From Adineta vaga (lineage: Eukaryota > Rotifera): a DNA stretch of 64,000 bases. The notes beneath the pieces were generated by a model. The model did no database searches, had not been told where the DNA came from, and saw nothing but the letters and a program-made list of their open reading frames with translations. Below are positions 26,530 to 38,010 of the stretch, in pieces (positions within the stretch are counted from its first letter, which is position 1; each line of letters opens with the position of its first letter). The stretch covers positions 2,170,001-2,234,000 of the forward strand of contig CP075495.1 of assembly GCA_021613535.1 (NCBI GenBank). The letters are read 5' to 3'. A program made the translations under genes and the position numbers.

Positions 26530-27345
26530 AATTGACGAAAAAAAACACATATCTATTGTTCTGTTGTATACAATTCCTTTTCTTTTTTTTTCTCTCTCTT
26601 ATTCTTTTTTTTTGAGTGAATTAAAAAATCACACACCATTATCAGCACGTTATCTTGATGATCATAGCATGAGGCACCTGGACACGAACATCTGCATGTA
26701 AATGTGACAATGACTGTCTATCTAGTAAAATTCACTTAGCATGAATAATGATCGATTGCTATTCTGTTGTTGATATTGTTGTTGTTAATATTATTCTTGA
26801 GATGAACTTATTCGAAAAAATTTTAATATATGTTCCTTTTTTGCCTTCTGCTTCTACTTTATGTTTTTCTTCTTCTTTTTCTAATTGAATATGAGAAGTG
26901 TCGTTCATTTCCGTTCTTCCTTCTGTCTACTCAATCACACCTTACATAATATTCGTCGTATTGAAAGATCAAAATTCACTTTTAAGTCAAGTGTAGTATC
27001 GTTGCATTTAATTGTTTCTATCGAAAATAGTGTCAACGACACGAATGAATAATGCGGAAAGAACGATTGATGAAAAGAAAAGAAAAAGGATATGTTTCAC
27101 TCTTCAAACATGTAAGCATCTTGTCAATGATAGGAATATATAGAAAGCGTTTAATGTCTAATTTCAATGATCAAAAAATGACGATCGGCGCAAACTCATC
27201 ATCATCTTCAATTGCTTTTCTCTTTAGTCAGCCATTAGAACAGCTGGCGCGATATACGACATGTAAAAAACAAACAATGGTTAGTAGAATCTTTTTCAAT
27301 ACCATATTTCTTTTCATTACTTCTAAAATATTTAGTTCGACAAGG
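26530..27345. other. 3' UTR / intergenic
   Basis: ETS 3' flank and upstream region of the next gene. ORFs here are extensions of T-rich sequence or run in frame into the following signal peptide without coding character. Confidence 0.5.
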
Positions 27346-29066
27346 ATGAATATTACACAGAAAATTTCAGCCATAATCATTTTGCTATTCATTCAATCCT
27401 ATGCACAAGCCATGCTTGATAATGTAGGTAGGTTAAGAAGAACAATTAATTTCGTGATTTTGTTGACAAATGTAATCTATTTTGAAGATTATATTGATGA
27501 TGATGATTCTTCTGCTACAAATGATTCATCAACATCAATCAAATCTACAACTACTAAAACTTCATTTTCATCAATAATAATCACAGCTCTATCGACCGCA
27601 TCTACACGAGCGAAAACAACGAATTATGGTAAGACTTCATTGGCGCTTAGAAATCGATCTCAACTACATTAACAACAAATCCAAGTAGACAAATTACTGT
27701 TGCACCCATGGCACCTTATATTCTTGCTAGAAATCTTCTTGATCAATTTAATCATTATCGTACTGGTGATATTCTGTCTCGTATTAAACAGTGCGATTCA
27801 AAAATGAAATTAACTGATATGTGTGAAGTCTATACAATGGATAATCATACATATTCAATTATACGTAGCGCTAATATTGAATTTCAATCTTTACAAAACA
27901 TCTATGAAATTTTGATTGATCGTTTAATAGTGAAAAAATTGGCTAATCTTTGTTCACCTGGTCAATGGTGCTTAGGAAACATATCACAAGAAGATATTCG
28001 TTTTACAATGGATATTTTCCGACAACGTGGACGTTCATTTTGTGCATTGAAAGGATGTCATCATCGTTTGACAGTACATATCAATACATGTCCAATCATT
28101 TCACCGAAAGTATATTAATTTCTAATCGAATTACTTCAATTCTTGTCTCTATTCCTTATCTAGAATACAAGCGTAACCACAATGAAATTATTACCAATGT
28201 TATGTGCACTTTATGAAGAACCACAAAGTTCGAATTCAAATACGTGTATGAAACAGATTGTATATCTTTTACATATTTTTTATGCATTTTGGCCACAAAT
28301 TGAAGTAAGAAGATTTTTGTTTACAATCAATGTCATTTTATGTATCATCGTATAGACATGTCATCGTATTATTACTTCTGGTTCTGATGGTTGTACAACT
28401 GCTTGTTTAACATTGGATAATCTTCTTCATTTCGTCGAAAGTCAATGCAGTGCAGATGCTTCATTCTTAACTCGGTAAGATCAATAAATCATGTTTATTA
28501 TACATTATATTTTTCTCATAATTGAAATATAAAATAGAATACCTGAATTAGCTTGGTATCGATTGATAAATTTACGAGAAGAATGTCGTCGTGAATCTAT
28601 TCCAGATACATCTCCATTTGTTTCTTCGGTAGGTCACATAACAATTTGACTATCTAATAAATATTTTTTTCAAGGTCAAAAATTTCATTTCATCAAACAT
28701 ACTTTGGTATCGATTTCATCAACGACCGATCTATGCAGCTCTCTTTATTATTGTCGTTATTTGTATTGTTATTAGTTTTTCATTATGTTTATATGTTATG
28801 TCAAAGAATGATTACGAATCATCTAATCGTCATACTGATGATGATTATGAATATACACGTTTACATGATTCAACATTTGAACTTGGTGCAAGTACTGAAA
28901 GTATGTTTTGTTCATTATCTACAACATATATATATATAATCATTCTAAACATCTATATTTAGTTCCGAATTCAAATCTATCATCCAATAATGCATCAGCA
29001 TTTGATTTACGTAATCATCATCATCGTTCACCTGAACATCAACGTTTATTATACATGGAATCATAA
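27346..29066 (+). CDS. Type I membrane protein with Cys-rich ectodomain, unknown; frame break
   Basis: Not a family I recognise. It starts with a signal peptide (NITQKISAIIILLFIQSYAQA), then an Asp-rich and Ser/Thr-rich stalk (exon 27488-27628). A Cys-rich extracellular region follows (CDSKMKLTDMCEV, CSPGQWCLGN, GCHHRL, CTTACLTLDN, ESQCSAD). After it comes a transmembrane helix (AALFIIVVICIVISFSLCLYV) and a cytoplasmic tail with DDDYEY and a final LLYMES. Introns from 28110 onward join in phase. The stalk exon ends in phase 1, but every usable acceptor before the Cys-rich exon (about 27689) needs phase 2. One base therefore appears to be missing, or a non-canonical splice is used. The layout suggests a surface receptor or adhesion protein. 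Confidence 0.6.
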
Positions 29067-29397
29067 CAGACTAGAAAAAAAATCTTTTGTTTCTTTTTCT
29101 ATTAATAAAGAACATAAAAAGAAGTCATCATCATCTTATAGATAATAATAATAAAACTACATATGTTCAAATCTGACCGGAATGAGTTGCTATAGATTTT
29201 AAAAAGTTACTTTTCTTTTCTTTTGGATGAGTTTTACACATCTTTCTTTTTCATTCTATTCTTCATCAAACACTCAGAAAGTAAAAAAAGAGAAAGAAAT
29301 GTAACTGTTTCTAAGTTACATTTACATGTTTTGAGAGTATTCTTTTTTCTTCTTTTTCGATGTCATTAGTCAAGGATTATTCTTCGAAGAAAACGAT
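29067..29397. other. Intergenic
   Basis: T-rich 3' flank and short promoter. Nothing else seen. Confidence 0.5.
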
Positions 29398-31784
29398 ATG
29401 ACAGAATCTAATGATCTACATTCATTACTATCTCAATTAGAAGAACTTGAAAATTCAACAGATTATTTAACAATTATCAATACATTTGGTAATCATTTTC
29501 ATCGACAAATCAATGAACTTATTACAAAATGGATTGCAAATGAAGACTTATCAACGGATGAAACACGTTTCTTTGATTTATATTCTAAACTTCAATTATC
29601 ACCTGTCGAATATTGTCTCTTTCGTTCGGATACGACAGCAAATATTCCGACAATCATCGAACAGTTTCCTCGAAATTTATTTCAACGAACATCGACAGAT
29701 AAATTAACGGAAGCTGTCGAATATATTCGTGAAGAACATTTTAATTCACGTTCTGAAGATGATATTATTCTTGTTTATATTATGCGAATGATTGATGCAC
29801 GATCATATGCATATCGTTTACAAATGAATTATTCGAACGATATGCATCCGAGAACATTTTATGTTGAACTTTATGATGGTTTAGTACATCGTCATGGAAA
29901 AAAATATCTACACGATGTAAAATTATTCAATGAAACAAATGAGAAAATTGTTTTGACTAATCGTCATAAATTCTTCCTCGGATGTTCAACGTATGCTGTT
30001 GCTTTATTTCCCGAAAATCGTTATTTATTGAAAGATTCCAATGAAAAAACAACAAAATATATCAATTTATTGGCAAAATATGTTCGAGTGATGTTAAAAC
30101 AAAATCATTTCGAACAAAATTCATCGATTCTTTATTGTCTACGCGGTGTTTTAGCTTTATTAACAAATTGTGTACCAACAGAAAATTGGATTCATATTAT
30201 TAATAAAGCACTCGCTAATCCGAATGATATTGATGTACAACAAACAAATCCATTTAATTTGGATCTATTTTCTTCAATTGTTAAACGTTTATTAGGATCG
30301 AATATTATTCATGATAAGGCAATTCAATCAGATTCACATATTGTTACTTCATTAGTTGATGTTGCATTGATATTTTTATGTAAATGGTTTGGAACATTGA
30401 TCGATCGAGAAGATGATGAAGAAATACAGACGAAAAAAGAAGAACCAAGTGAAGTTCTTCAACTCTTACGTTTAAATAAACAATTCAATGATAAAATTAG
30501 TACATCGGAAATTATCTTTTCATATATTGATGCTAAATATGATCGTCTTCGATTTATGTCTGTTGCAATTCTTTCATCCTTAATGAGTTTTAATGATCTT
30601 GAAAAATTAAAAGAGAAAAATAATCATATTTGGAAAGATATTGTTACATTAATATTTCAATTTATTGATCAAGCAGTTGCTCATGAAAGAAAACAATATA
30701 AAGGAATATCATTCGATTTACTTTTATGTTATTTATATCGATTTCTTCTACAAGATGGTGTTAAAACAGAAACTGTACCATATATTTCACAAATAACACA
30801 ATATGCTACAGGAGGTGATCTAACTGCCTTAAAAGTTGCAAATGATTTATTTAATCGTGAATCGAAAATGTACAAATATGTTCAAGATATTCGTGAAAAT
30901 CTTAAACCAATAAAACCGAACAATAATTTAAGTAAAATAAAACAAAAACTCTACATTTAATTTTATCCTTTTTCTTATCTAGTTCCATATAAAAGTGAAG
31001 GTCGACAAGCATTTATTTCTTATTCACATGATGATGTAGAACAATGTAATCGTTTTCGTCGTATATTGGAAGATTCCGGTCTTTTTACTAAGATCTGGGT
31101 TGATTCAACACATATGGAAAAGAATATAATTGATTCTATTACACATGCTATTCGACAATCTGAAGTTGTCTTCGTTTTACTTAGTGATGCATATTGTCAA
31201 TCGTCAACCTGTCGACGTGAATGGAATTTTGCTGATACATATAAGAAAACAGTTTGTGCACTTGTTGTTCAAGAAAGTTTCAAACGAAGATCCTATGATT
31301 GGGTGACATTTCTTATTGAAACGGATCTTTATTACAAACTTCATGATAAAAATGATGTTAAACATTTACTTGAAAATCTTCGAAAGAATCGACATAAACT
31401 ATATCAAAAGTTGAGAAGAAACCATCAGAGAATTTGAATTCATCAGTAACAATTTTGACGACAAAAAATTCAACAAGCGATCGAGATAATTTAAATAAAC
31501 AACTTATCGCTGAATGGACACGTGATAATGTACAAAGTTGGTGTCGTGAAAATAAACTTAATCAATGGTGTCAACCATTAGCTCATTATAATGGTCGAGA
31601 TTTACTTGAATTGAATAAAGTTTTGAAGAAAGATGCATATCTACATCATGTGGCTACGAGTCATGATATTCCTCTACTTGATGTAATTAAATTTCGAGGT
31701 GAATTAAGAAAACTTATTTCAGAAACAATAACAACAACTACACCGATAATATCCACGAAAAAAACGATAATAAAACGTAATTAA
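29398..31784 (+). CDS. ARM-like helical / TIR / SAM domain protein
   Basis: Exon 1 (29398-30931) encodes about 511 aa of all-helical, ARM/HEAT-like sequence. A 51-nt intron leads to a TIR domain: AFISYSHDDVEQCNRFRRIL, IWVDSTHMEKNI, VVFVLLSDAYCQSSTCRREW. The Glu in CRREW sits where SARM1 and bacterial TIR NADases have the catalytic Glu. A SAM domain follows (WTRDNVQSWCRENKL, LNKVLKKDAYLHHVA, GELRKL). SARM1 contains the same three modules but as ARM-SAM-SAM-TIR. The TIR and SAM parts lie in different frames: either one A is missing near 31405 or a weak 59-nt intron (31357-31415) is used. The stop at 31784 lies 6 nt after a possible donor (C|GTAATT at 31776) that would splice in frame to exons near 32718 and 32888. 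NADase or immune function is inference. Confidence 0.75.
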
Positions 31785-31842
31785 TCGTTTATTTATTTTA
31801 ATTTTGTTCTCTTTTTTTTTGAAATAAAACATATAAGAAAAT

Positions 31843-32530
31843 TTAAAGAACGGATTCAATTGCTTTGGTGATTTCTTCATCCGTCGGTTTTACTCGACTA
31901 TTCCATGCAGCAATTAAGTGACCTTGTCGATCGATCAAATATTTATGAAAATTCCATTGAGGTAAAATGTCTTTACCACCAGCATCAATAATCCATTGAA
32001 AAACTTCACTTGGTTTATCTTTATCTTGCTTAGTTGTTAATGGAAAATTTGTTTTAAATTTACTTTCATATAATGAACAAACTTGTGGTTCATCACCGGG
32101 TTCTTGTTTACCGAAATTATTACATGGAACACCCTAAACAAACAAATTTAATAATTTTCACTTTCATTCGATTCAAATCATTCATTCCTACCAAAACAGT
32201 AAAACCTCGATCTTTATATTTATCTTGTAATTCTTGTAATGTATATAATTGTGGTGTATATCCACATTCACTTGCTGTATTCACAAGTAAAATAACTTTG
32301 CCACGTAATTGACTCATATCGAGTGGTTGACCTTTGATATCATTAAATTGACGTTCATAAAATGATGGTCGACTAGCTGCATCATTGATGTTGGTATGAC
32401 GTGCAGTGAAAAGGGATTTACCGAATTGAAGAAGACTAGCCATGTGTTCTTGTCCTTTGCTATTGAATAAAAATGCGGTAGCTAAACAGACAATGGAAAG
32501 ACAGAATATGGTACTTATTTTGAAAGACAT
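31843..32530 (-). CDS. Cysteine glutathione peroxidase with N-terminal signal/anchor
   Basis: Reduces hydroperoxides with thiols. Two exons (32530-32192 and 32133-31843) give 209 aa. Residues 1 to about 25 form a hydrophobic signal or anchor. The catalytic motif is NTASECGYTPQ, with Cys where animal GPX4 has selenocysteine, so no SECIS element is needed. The GVPCNNFGKQEPG block has Asn where most family members have the catalytic Gln (FPCNQFG). The third motif, WNFHKYLID, is intact. Cys-type enzymes usually take electrons from thioredoxin. It lies antisense inside what is probably the last intron of the ARM-TIR-SAM gene. Confidence 0.92.
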
Positions 32531-32717
32531 TTCTTTTTATATAGAAAGACAAAAAGGACGCAAAATGACGTAGTCGAACTTTATCACAAAAGTTCGGTTA
32601 TGTAAAGAAATGACGCAGCAAAAAATAACTATGTGTTGTCACTTCAAAAACAAAATGATAATAAATAAAAAAGAAAGGCGTATAAAAAATCCTTTTCCGG
32701 ATTGGTTATATTTTTAG

Positions 32718-33054
32718 AAGATTTAGATGGTGCTAGTTAACAGTCTGTTTATCTTTTAATTATTATTCTTATGTCAATTGAATACTCAAGATCGATCATA
32801 CTTGATGATCTTATGATAAGATCAATATTTGAAATGAGAATCATCGAAAAATTTTAAATACATATTTATTCTTAATTCTTTCAATAGATTATTCAGATGA
32901 AACAAATGCAGAATGTTCATTAACTCCCATTGATTCTGCACGTTTTATAATGGAACGTGCTCGACATTTTTCAACACATCTATCATCTTTACAAAAACTC
33001 GCGACAACCGTATTTTCTCTTATAGGTGATTCTATTTCGGGAAACTCTCGATAA
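32718..33054 (+). CDS. Probable 3' exon(s) of the ARM-TIR-SAM gene
   Basis: The segment 32888-33054 reads like a last exon: after TTTCAATAG it encodes YSDETNAECSLTPIDSARF and a helical stretch to FSLIGDSISGNSR and a stop, with no upstream ATG. A 12-nt candidate exon (32718-32729) with acceptor TATTTTTAG may precede it. The donor at 31776/31777 in the SAM exon is phase 1, and both candidate acceptors accept phase 1. The ARM-TIR-SAM protein could therefore continue about 55-59 residues past its apparent stop, with the peroxidase gene inside the 941- or 1,111-nt intron. An orphan gene relic is the alternative. Confidence 0.5.
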
Positions 33055-34074
33055 GATGACATCTTCTAATTGTCTTCAATATGTACTATATTTTCGATGG
33101 CTAAAATATTTAGAAGATTAGACGTTATTTAAGAAAAAAATTATTATTATTATGCGTGGTTAGTTTTCTCAATACAGCACCATTGTGTACATGATCTTAT
33201 CAGTGTTACTTTGAACATTCTTATCATGTACTCATTGTTTTTAGATGAATGCTTATTAGTGGCACATTTTCTTAAAATAATCGATAAAACTATGTCAATG
33301 AGTTCACTGATAAAGGACGATTAATCTCTCTTTGTTCAATTCATTATTTTATTGACAATAAACTTATATAGGTACCGACAATGGTTTTCGCTCATCAGCA
33401 AGATATTCACTCTATTACATACTGTGATGTCACTGAAATATTTTCTTATTTAGTAATCGATATCAGCTGTGGTATTTTATATCATATCGTTAAACTCGAT
33501 TGTTATTTTGTTATTCAATAGAAAACAAAACTAATCCAACAAATAATTGAACGTATCAAAGATAAATATTGTTTTTCTTTTGACTCATTGATTTGACCTT
33601 CAATCATATGATTTATAAGTTCAATATTATGCGTGATGATATACGATCATATTCACAACGAACATTTGTGAGTCGCTTATCAGTTCTCAATAGTGAAGAG
33701 AAATTTTCACAATGTTCGCCTCATCTCTGTCTGTCTGTTCATATCCTCAAGCTATGTACATATATAGAATAACGAGAGAAGAAAAAGCAATCGAAAGAGA
33801 AAGAGAAAAAGAACGTTTATCATTCATTCACTAGTTCATTGGTGTTGACAACACTTTTCTTTCCTTTTCATATGTATTAAAGCGAGATAACTGTTGTAAC
33901 TAGAATCTATTTTCTTGATGATCAGGTGAGAAGAAACAACTATTTAAAGATATATTAACTTAACTTCATAGAAGAATGTTAAACTTTCGATTACAAAAAA
34001 ATGTTCTCGGTAAATAGTCGTTCGATCTAGTAGTTTCCTCCTTCAACATCGATTACATATAGACTTGTATATAT

Positions 34075-34100
34075 ATGTGTGTGTGTATGTGCGCGCGCGT
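34075..34100. repeat. TG/CG dinucleotide repeat
   Basis: Alternating purine-pyrimidine tract, (TG)n then (CG)n, which could adopt Z-DNA. Confidence 0.7.
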
Positions 34101-35062
34101 CCGTCATTGATTAGTCTACATTGCTTGAACTGTAACTTATTCTTTTTTCTTGGTTAGAACAGTGTATGATGATATCTAATTAATATCAACATCAGTCTAG
34201 TATATTCTTTCGAGTTGAATTGAAGAGAAATAGGTGGTGAGTTTATTTTCTTTCTTTTTGATACATCGAAAAGTTCAACGAGCCGATAATATGTAATTTG
34301 ACCGTATAACTATTATAATACTTCTTTCTCTCTCTTTCTCGGTTTTCTTATTTTGTTGAATGAGAACGATGAACAGTTGAGAAGGTGGCAATCATTTATT
34401 GAATTTGTTCATGTTAAGCGTCTTAACAGAAAGCAAGCAAGTACGATCTTTTGCTCACAGGTGCCATATAGTTATCAGTATAACTGATGATCACCTAAAG
34501 CTAGAGAAGAAGAAGAACAAGCCTTGAGGAATGTATAGATGTATTCATTTCATCGTCTTTCTGTTACATAATCAGCTGAATAGTAGTATCGATATAAGTC
34601 ATTCATCAATGTAGAAAGGCTGGTGCTAGTGATCTAATCTCGTTGTTGGCATTACTCGCATTCATTTTTTTCTTTCTCAATCGAACGAATACATTTATAT
34701 AGACATAGAGATCAAAATAAATGTCTTATTAGAAGAAAGTAAAAACTAGAACGATTCCATCTGTTAATATTATTCATCATTATAGAACATATGAGTTTAA
34801 TAAATGATTCGGTTTTTTTGTTATGCTTTCGTTATTGAAATATCAAGATTCTTTCTTACTCATTTTGCCCTATAATTGTTCCTTCACGTTTTCTATTGAT
34901 TCTTTGACGATGATTATTGCTACCGATGAAAATTGTTCGTAATATTTACAGTTCGCTCTATACCTGCAGTTATTCTCGTCCTTTTCTTTTCATTCCTATA
35001 ACCACCTGCAAAGGATATATATGTATTAAATCATTCAAACATTAAATATCTTGTATGATTAT

Positions 35063-35090
35063 ATATGTATGTATGTATGTATGTGTGTGT
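35063..35090. repeat. ATGT tetranucleotide repeat
   Basis: About four ATGT units passing into GT units, 30 nt before the TRIM-NHL start. Confidence 0.8.
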
Positions 35091-35117
35091 TTTGTCTTTG
35101 CATTTATCTTATAGATA

Positions 35118-37690
35118 ATGAAAAGCTTGACTATTCTAAATCAACCTTCTTGTGAATCTCCTCGATCGGTTTGTTTCATTACTTAAGAATTTTATTTGAT
35201 CCTAATCAATTTCTTTTCTTTCTAGCTTATGTCGGACGTTATCGACAGTAGTTCAAGTGCAAGTACAAGTGAATCCAGTCGTAGTTCAAAATCACTTCTT
35301 CAATTGATTACATGGTAAAGTTCAATGAAATTCTTGAAATTCGATGTTTTATTCAACCTTTTTCTTCAGTCCAATTTGTCTGGAAATCTTTCGTGAACCA
35401 TTACAATTACCATGCCAGCATACATTTTGTAAATCATGTCTCGAACGAATTACGGATGATCGTTGGGGTCGATGTAAAATTATATGTTGTTACTAACCAA
35501 TTTCATCTTACATTTTTTGTTTCAATGTATATAATATAGGTCCTGTTTGTCGTGGCTGTTATCGTGTACCATTCGCCGGTGTTGGCTCATTCGAAGTGAA
35601 TCGAACAATTGTCAATCTTTTAGAAAGTCTTCCACATACGGAATCAAGACCGATGTTAAAAGCGAAATGTGCATTTTGTAAATTAGAAGATACAATTACA
35701 GTAAAACGAGATTTGATGACAAAAGAAAACACAAAAGTTGATGCTATTTTCGATTAGGCTTGTGAACATTGTCGTGAAGCCATATGTCGTAAATGTCGTC
35801 GACAACATTATGATGATTTTTGTAAGTATATTACGACGAAATTAAATGAAACTCAACAAGAAACAGAAAAGTTAATTGCAAAAGAAGGTAATCATCTCTA
35901 AACAGAGAGAAATTTCGTTGATTAAAATTTTATTTTTCGATTACTAAAGTGGAAAATATTAAAAATCATGAAGAAAATGTTCGTCAATCGGATGACATTG
36001 CTGATGTTATTCGTAGTAAAGTAGCAAATTTGATTGAAAAAATCAAACAAGAAGAAACGAAATTATTGCATAATGTTCAAGAATTTCGTAATGCTGAACA
36101 GAGGTAAATCTTTCTTTTCTTTTTTCGAAAATAGTCAATTGTCTTTTAGATTAATTGATGAGAAAAATGTTCGTCTACAAGATCTTTCAACAATTAATCA
36201 ATTTTGTTCAATTTCACAAGAGAAATTACGAAAGTAAATCAATTTTCGTGAGAATTAATCAAAGAATTCTACTCTATTTTATATAGTAAAGAAGAAACTG
36301 ATCAAGAAGCAGTTGAAATTCGCCAAAAATGTGAGGATTATGTTTTGAATATCAATGATCTTCAAAGTCAAGTACTTTTCGTTAAAACACCTATTCGTCG
36401 AGTAAGTTCAATGATTTCGTTCTTTTCCTCTTGTACATACATGTATGTCAACATATATTGTAGATTTCATTCTTTAATCGAGATATATCATCCGACTCTA
36501 TTTCATTGGGTTTTGTGGAAATTGGTTTAACACTTGAACCTATTGAAACATCTGTACAACTTTCATCGATACCGATCTCATCAGCATCATCATCATCAAA
36601 AAGTGATCCAATACCGACAGCACCTTCAATTGATGTAGATTTACAACAATGTCCTAAACAACTCTTTCATTGTTTAAGTGCAACATTATTACAACAACAA
36701 ACAAATGAAAATCCAAATGGTCCATCTCCATCGTATCGTTCAAATGTATCAATATCGGAAAATAATGGCTGTTGTCGACAACAACAATCACAAAATCATC
36801 GAAAAGCACCACGTATTATTGGTAAACGAGGAACACGTGAAACAGAATTTATGCATCCATCATCATTAGCTTATTCGAAACGAGATCAACTAATTTGTAA
36901 GATAAATTAACATTTGAAAAGAATTCTTCTATCTCTCTCTCTCTCTGTAGATGTATGTGATACTTATAACAATCGTCTTGTAACATATAATATTGATGGT
37001 GTTTTTCAACAAGTTTATAATGATACAACAGAAACAGGTGAAATACGATTTTATCACCCATATGCTGTTCATATCGATTCAGATAATCGACTTTATTTAA
37101 TTGATCAATCTGAACGACGTATAAAAGTATTCAATCGGGATTTTAAATTAATTCGTGTTATTGGACAATATGGTCGAGATGTTGGTCAATATTCTGCCCC
37201 ATGTGATTTATGTACCAATGAACAAAAATATATCTTCGTATGTGATGCAGGTGGTCATCGAATCTTAAAATATAATGAACAAGGACAATTTCTTCTTGCT
37301 TGGGGTGGACTTGGTACTGATCATGGACAATTTAAATGTCCGGCTTGTGTTTGTATACTTACGGGAGATCGATTAGCTGTATCGGATTGGGGTAATGATC
37401 GAATACAAATATTTAATAGTGAAGGCGATCATTTATTGTCAATTGGACAACGTGGTAAACTTCTATCGGAATTTTCTCGTCCATTAGGTTTAGCATATGA
37501 GGAAGGAACAGATCGATTATTTGTCTGTGATGAAGGAAATAATCGTGTTACAATATTCAATCATGATTTTACGGTTGCTGAACTTGTACATTCAAAAATA
37601 GGCTTTCATGGACCCTATGATATATTATTACTTAAAGATGGTCGAATTATGATTTCTGAACATCGCGCACATCGTTTACAAATTATTTAG
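35118..37690 (+). CDS. TRIM-NHL protein (RING, B-box-like, coiled coil, NHL propeller)
   Basis: Ten exons join in phase. After a Ser-rich N-terminus, a C3HC4 RING is split by an intron: CPICLEIF, LPCQHTFCKSCLERI, then CPVCRGC. A B-box-like zinc site follows (CAFC, CEHCREAICRKCRRQHYDDF). A coiled coil of about 150 residues, a disordered Ser/Pro/Gln linker and a C-terminal NHL propeller complete the protein. Repeats are seen in YVCDTYNNRLVTYN, YLIDQSERRIKVFN, FVCDAGGHRILKYN, AVSDWGNDRIQIFN, FVCDEGNNRVTIFN and MISEHRAHRLQII. TRIM-NHL proteins are E3 ligases, and several bind RNA through the propeller (TRIM2/3, TRIM71, Brat, Mei-P26). Which orthologue this is cannot be told, and no filamin domain is seen. 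The ATG follows an acceptor-like TTATCTTATAG by 3 nt. Confidence 0.93.
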
Positions 37691-38010
37691 ATTCTTCGTG
37701 ATTCTTTTTCCTTGTTTAAGACGAATTTGTTTTTATGAAAAGTCAGATGTGCGTTTAAATTAGAGTGACATAGCGTTTGTTTTGTATATTTGATTTTTTA
37801 AATATTCCTTTCAATTCAATAAAAAATCATATTTAAAATAATAAAATCAAATAAAACTTGCATGTTATATAGATTAGGTATGATCTTATTCTTTATCTTT
37901 CTTCGAGTACAGAGGATATTTCAATCATGAATTTATTAGAATCATTTTTGAGTAAAGAAAAATATCATTATTTTCACTATTTTATTACATTAGATAATGG
38001 AAAACGAAGT

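Larger units (their letters stand above)
33055..35117. other. Upstream region of the TRIM-NHL gene
   Basis: About 2 kb of AT-rich DNA without a supported gene. It holds simple repeats near 34075 and 35063 and, from about 33.7 kb, a mix of GA- and T-rich tracts like other promoters in this window. Confidence 0.5.

Noticed and set aside
31410-31430. 21-nt intron between the TIR and SAM frames
   Set aside because: Shorter than any intron seen in the window and not in phase.
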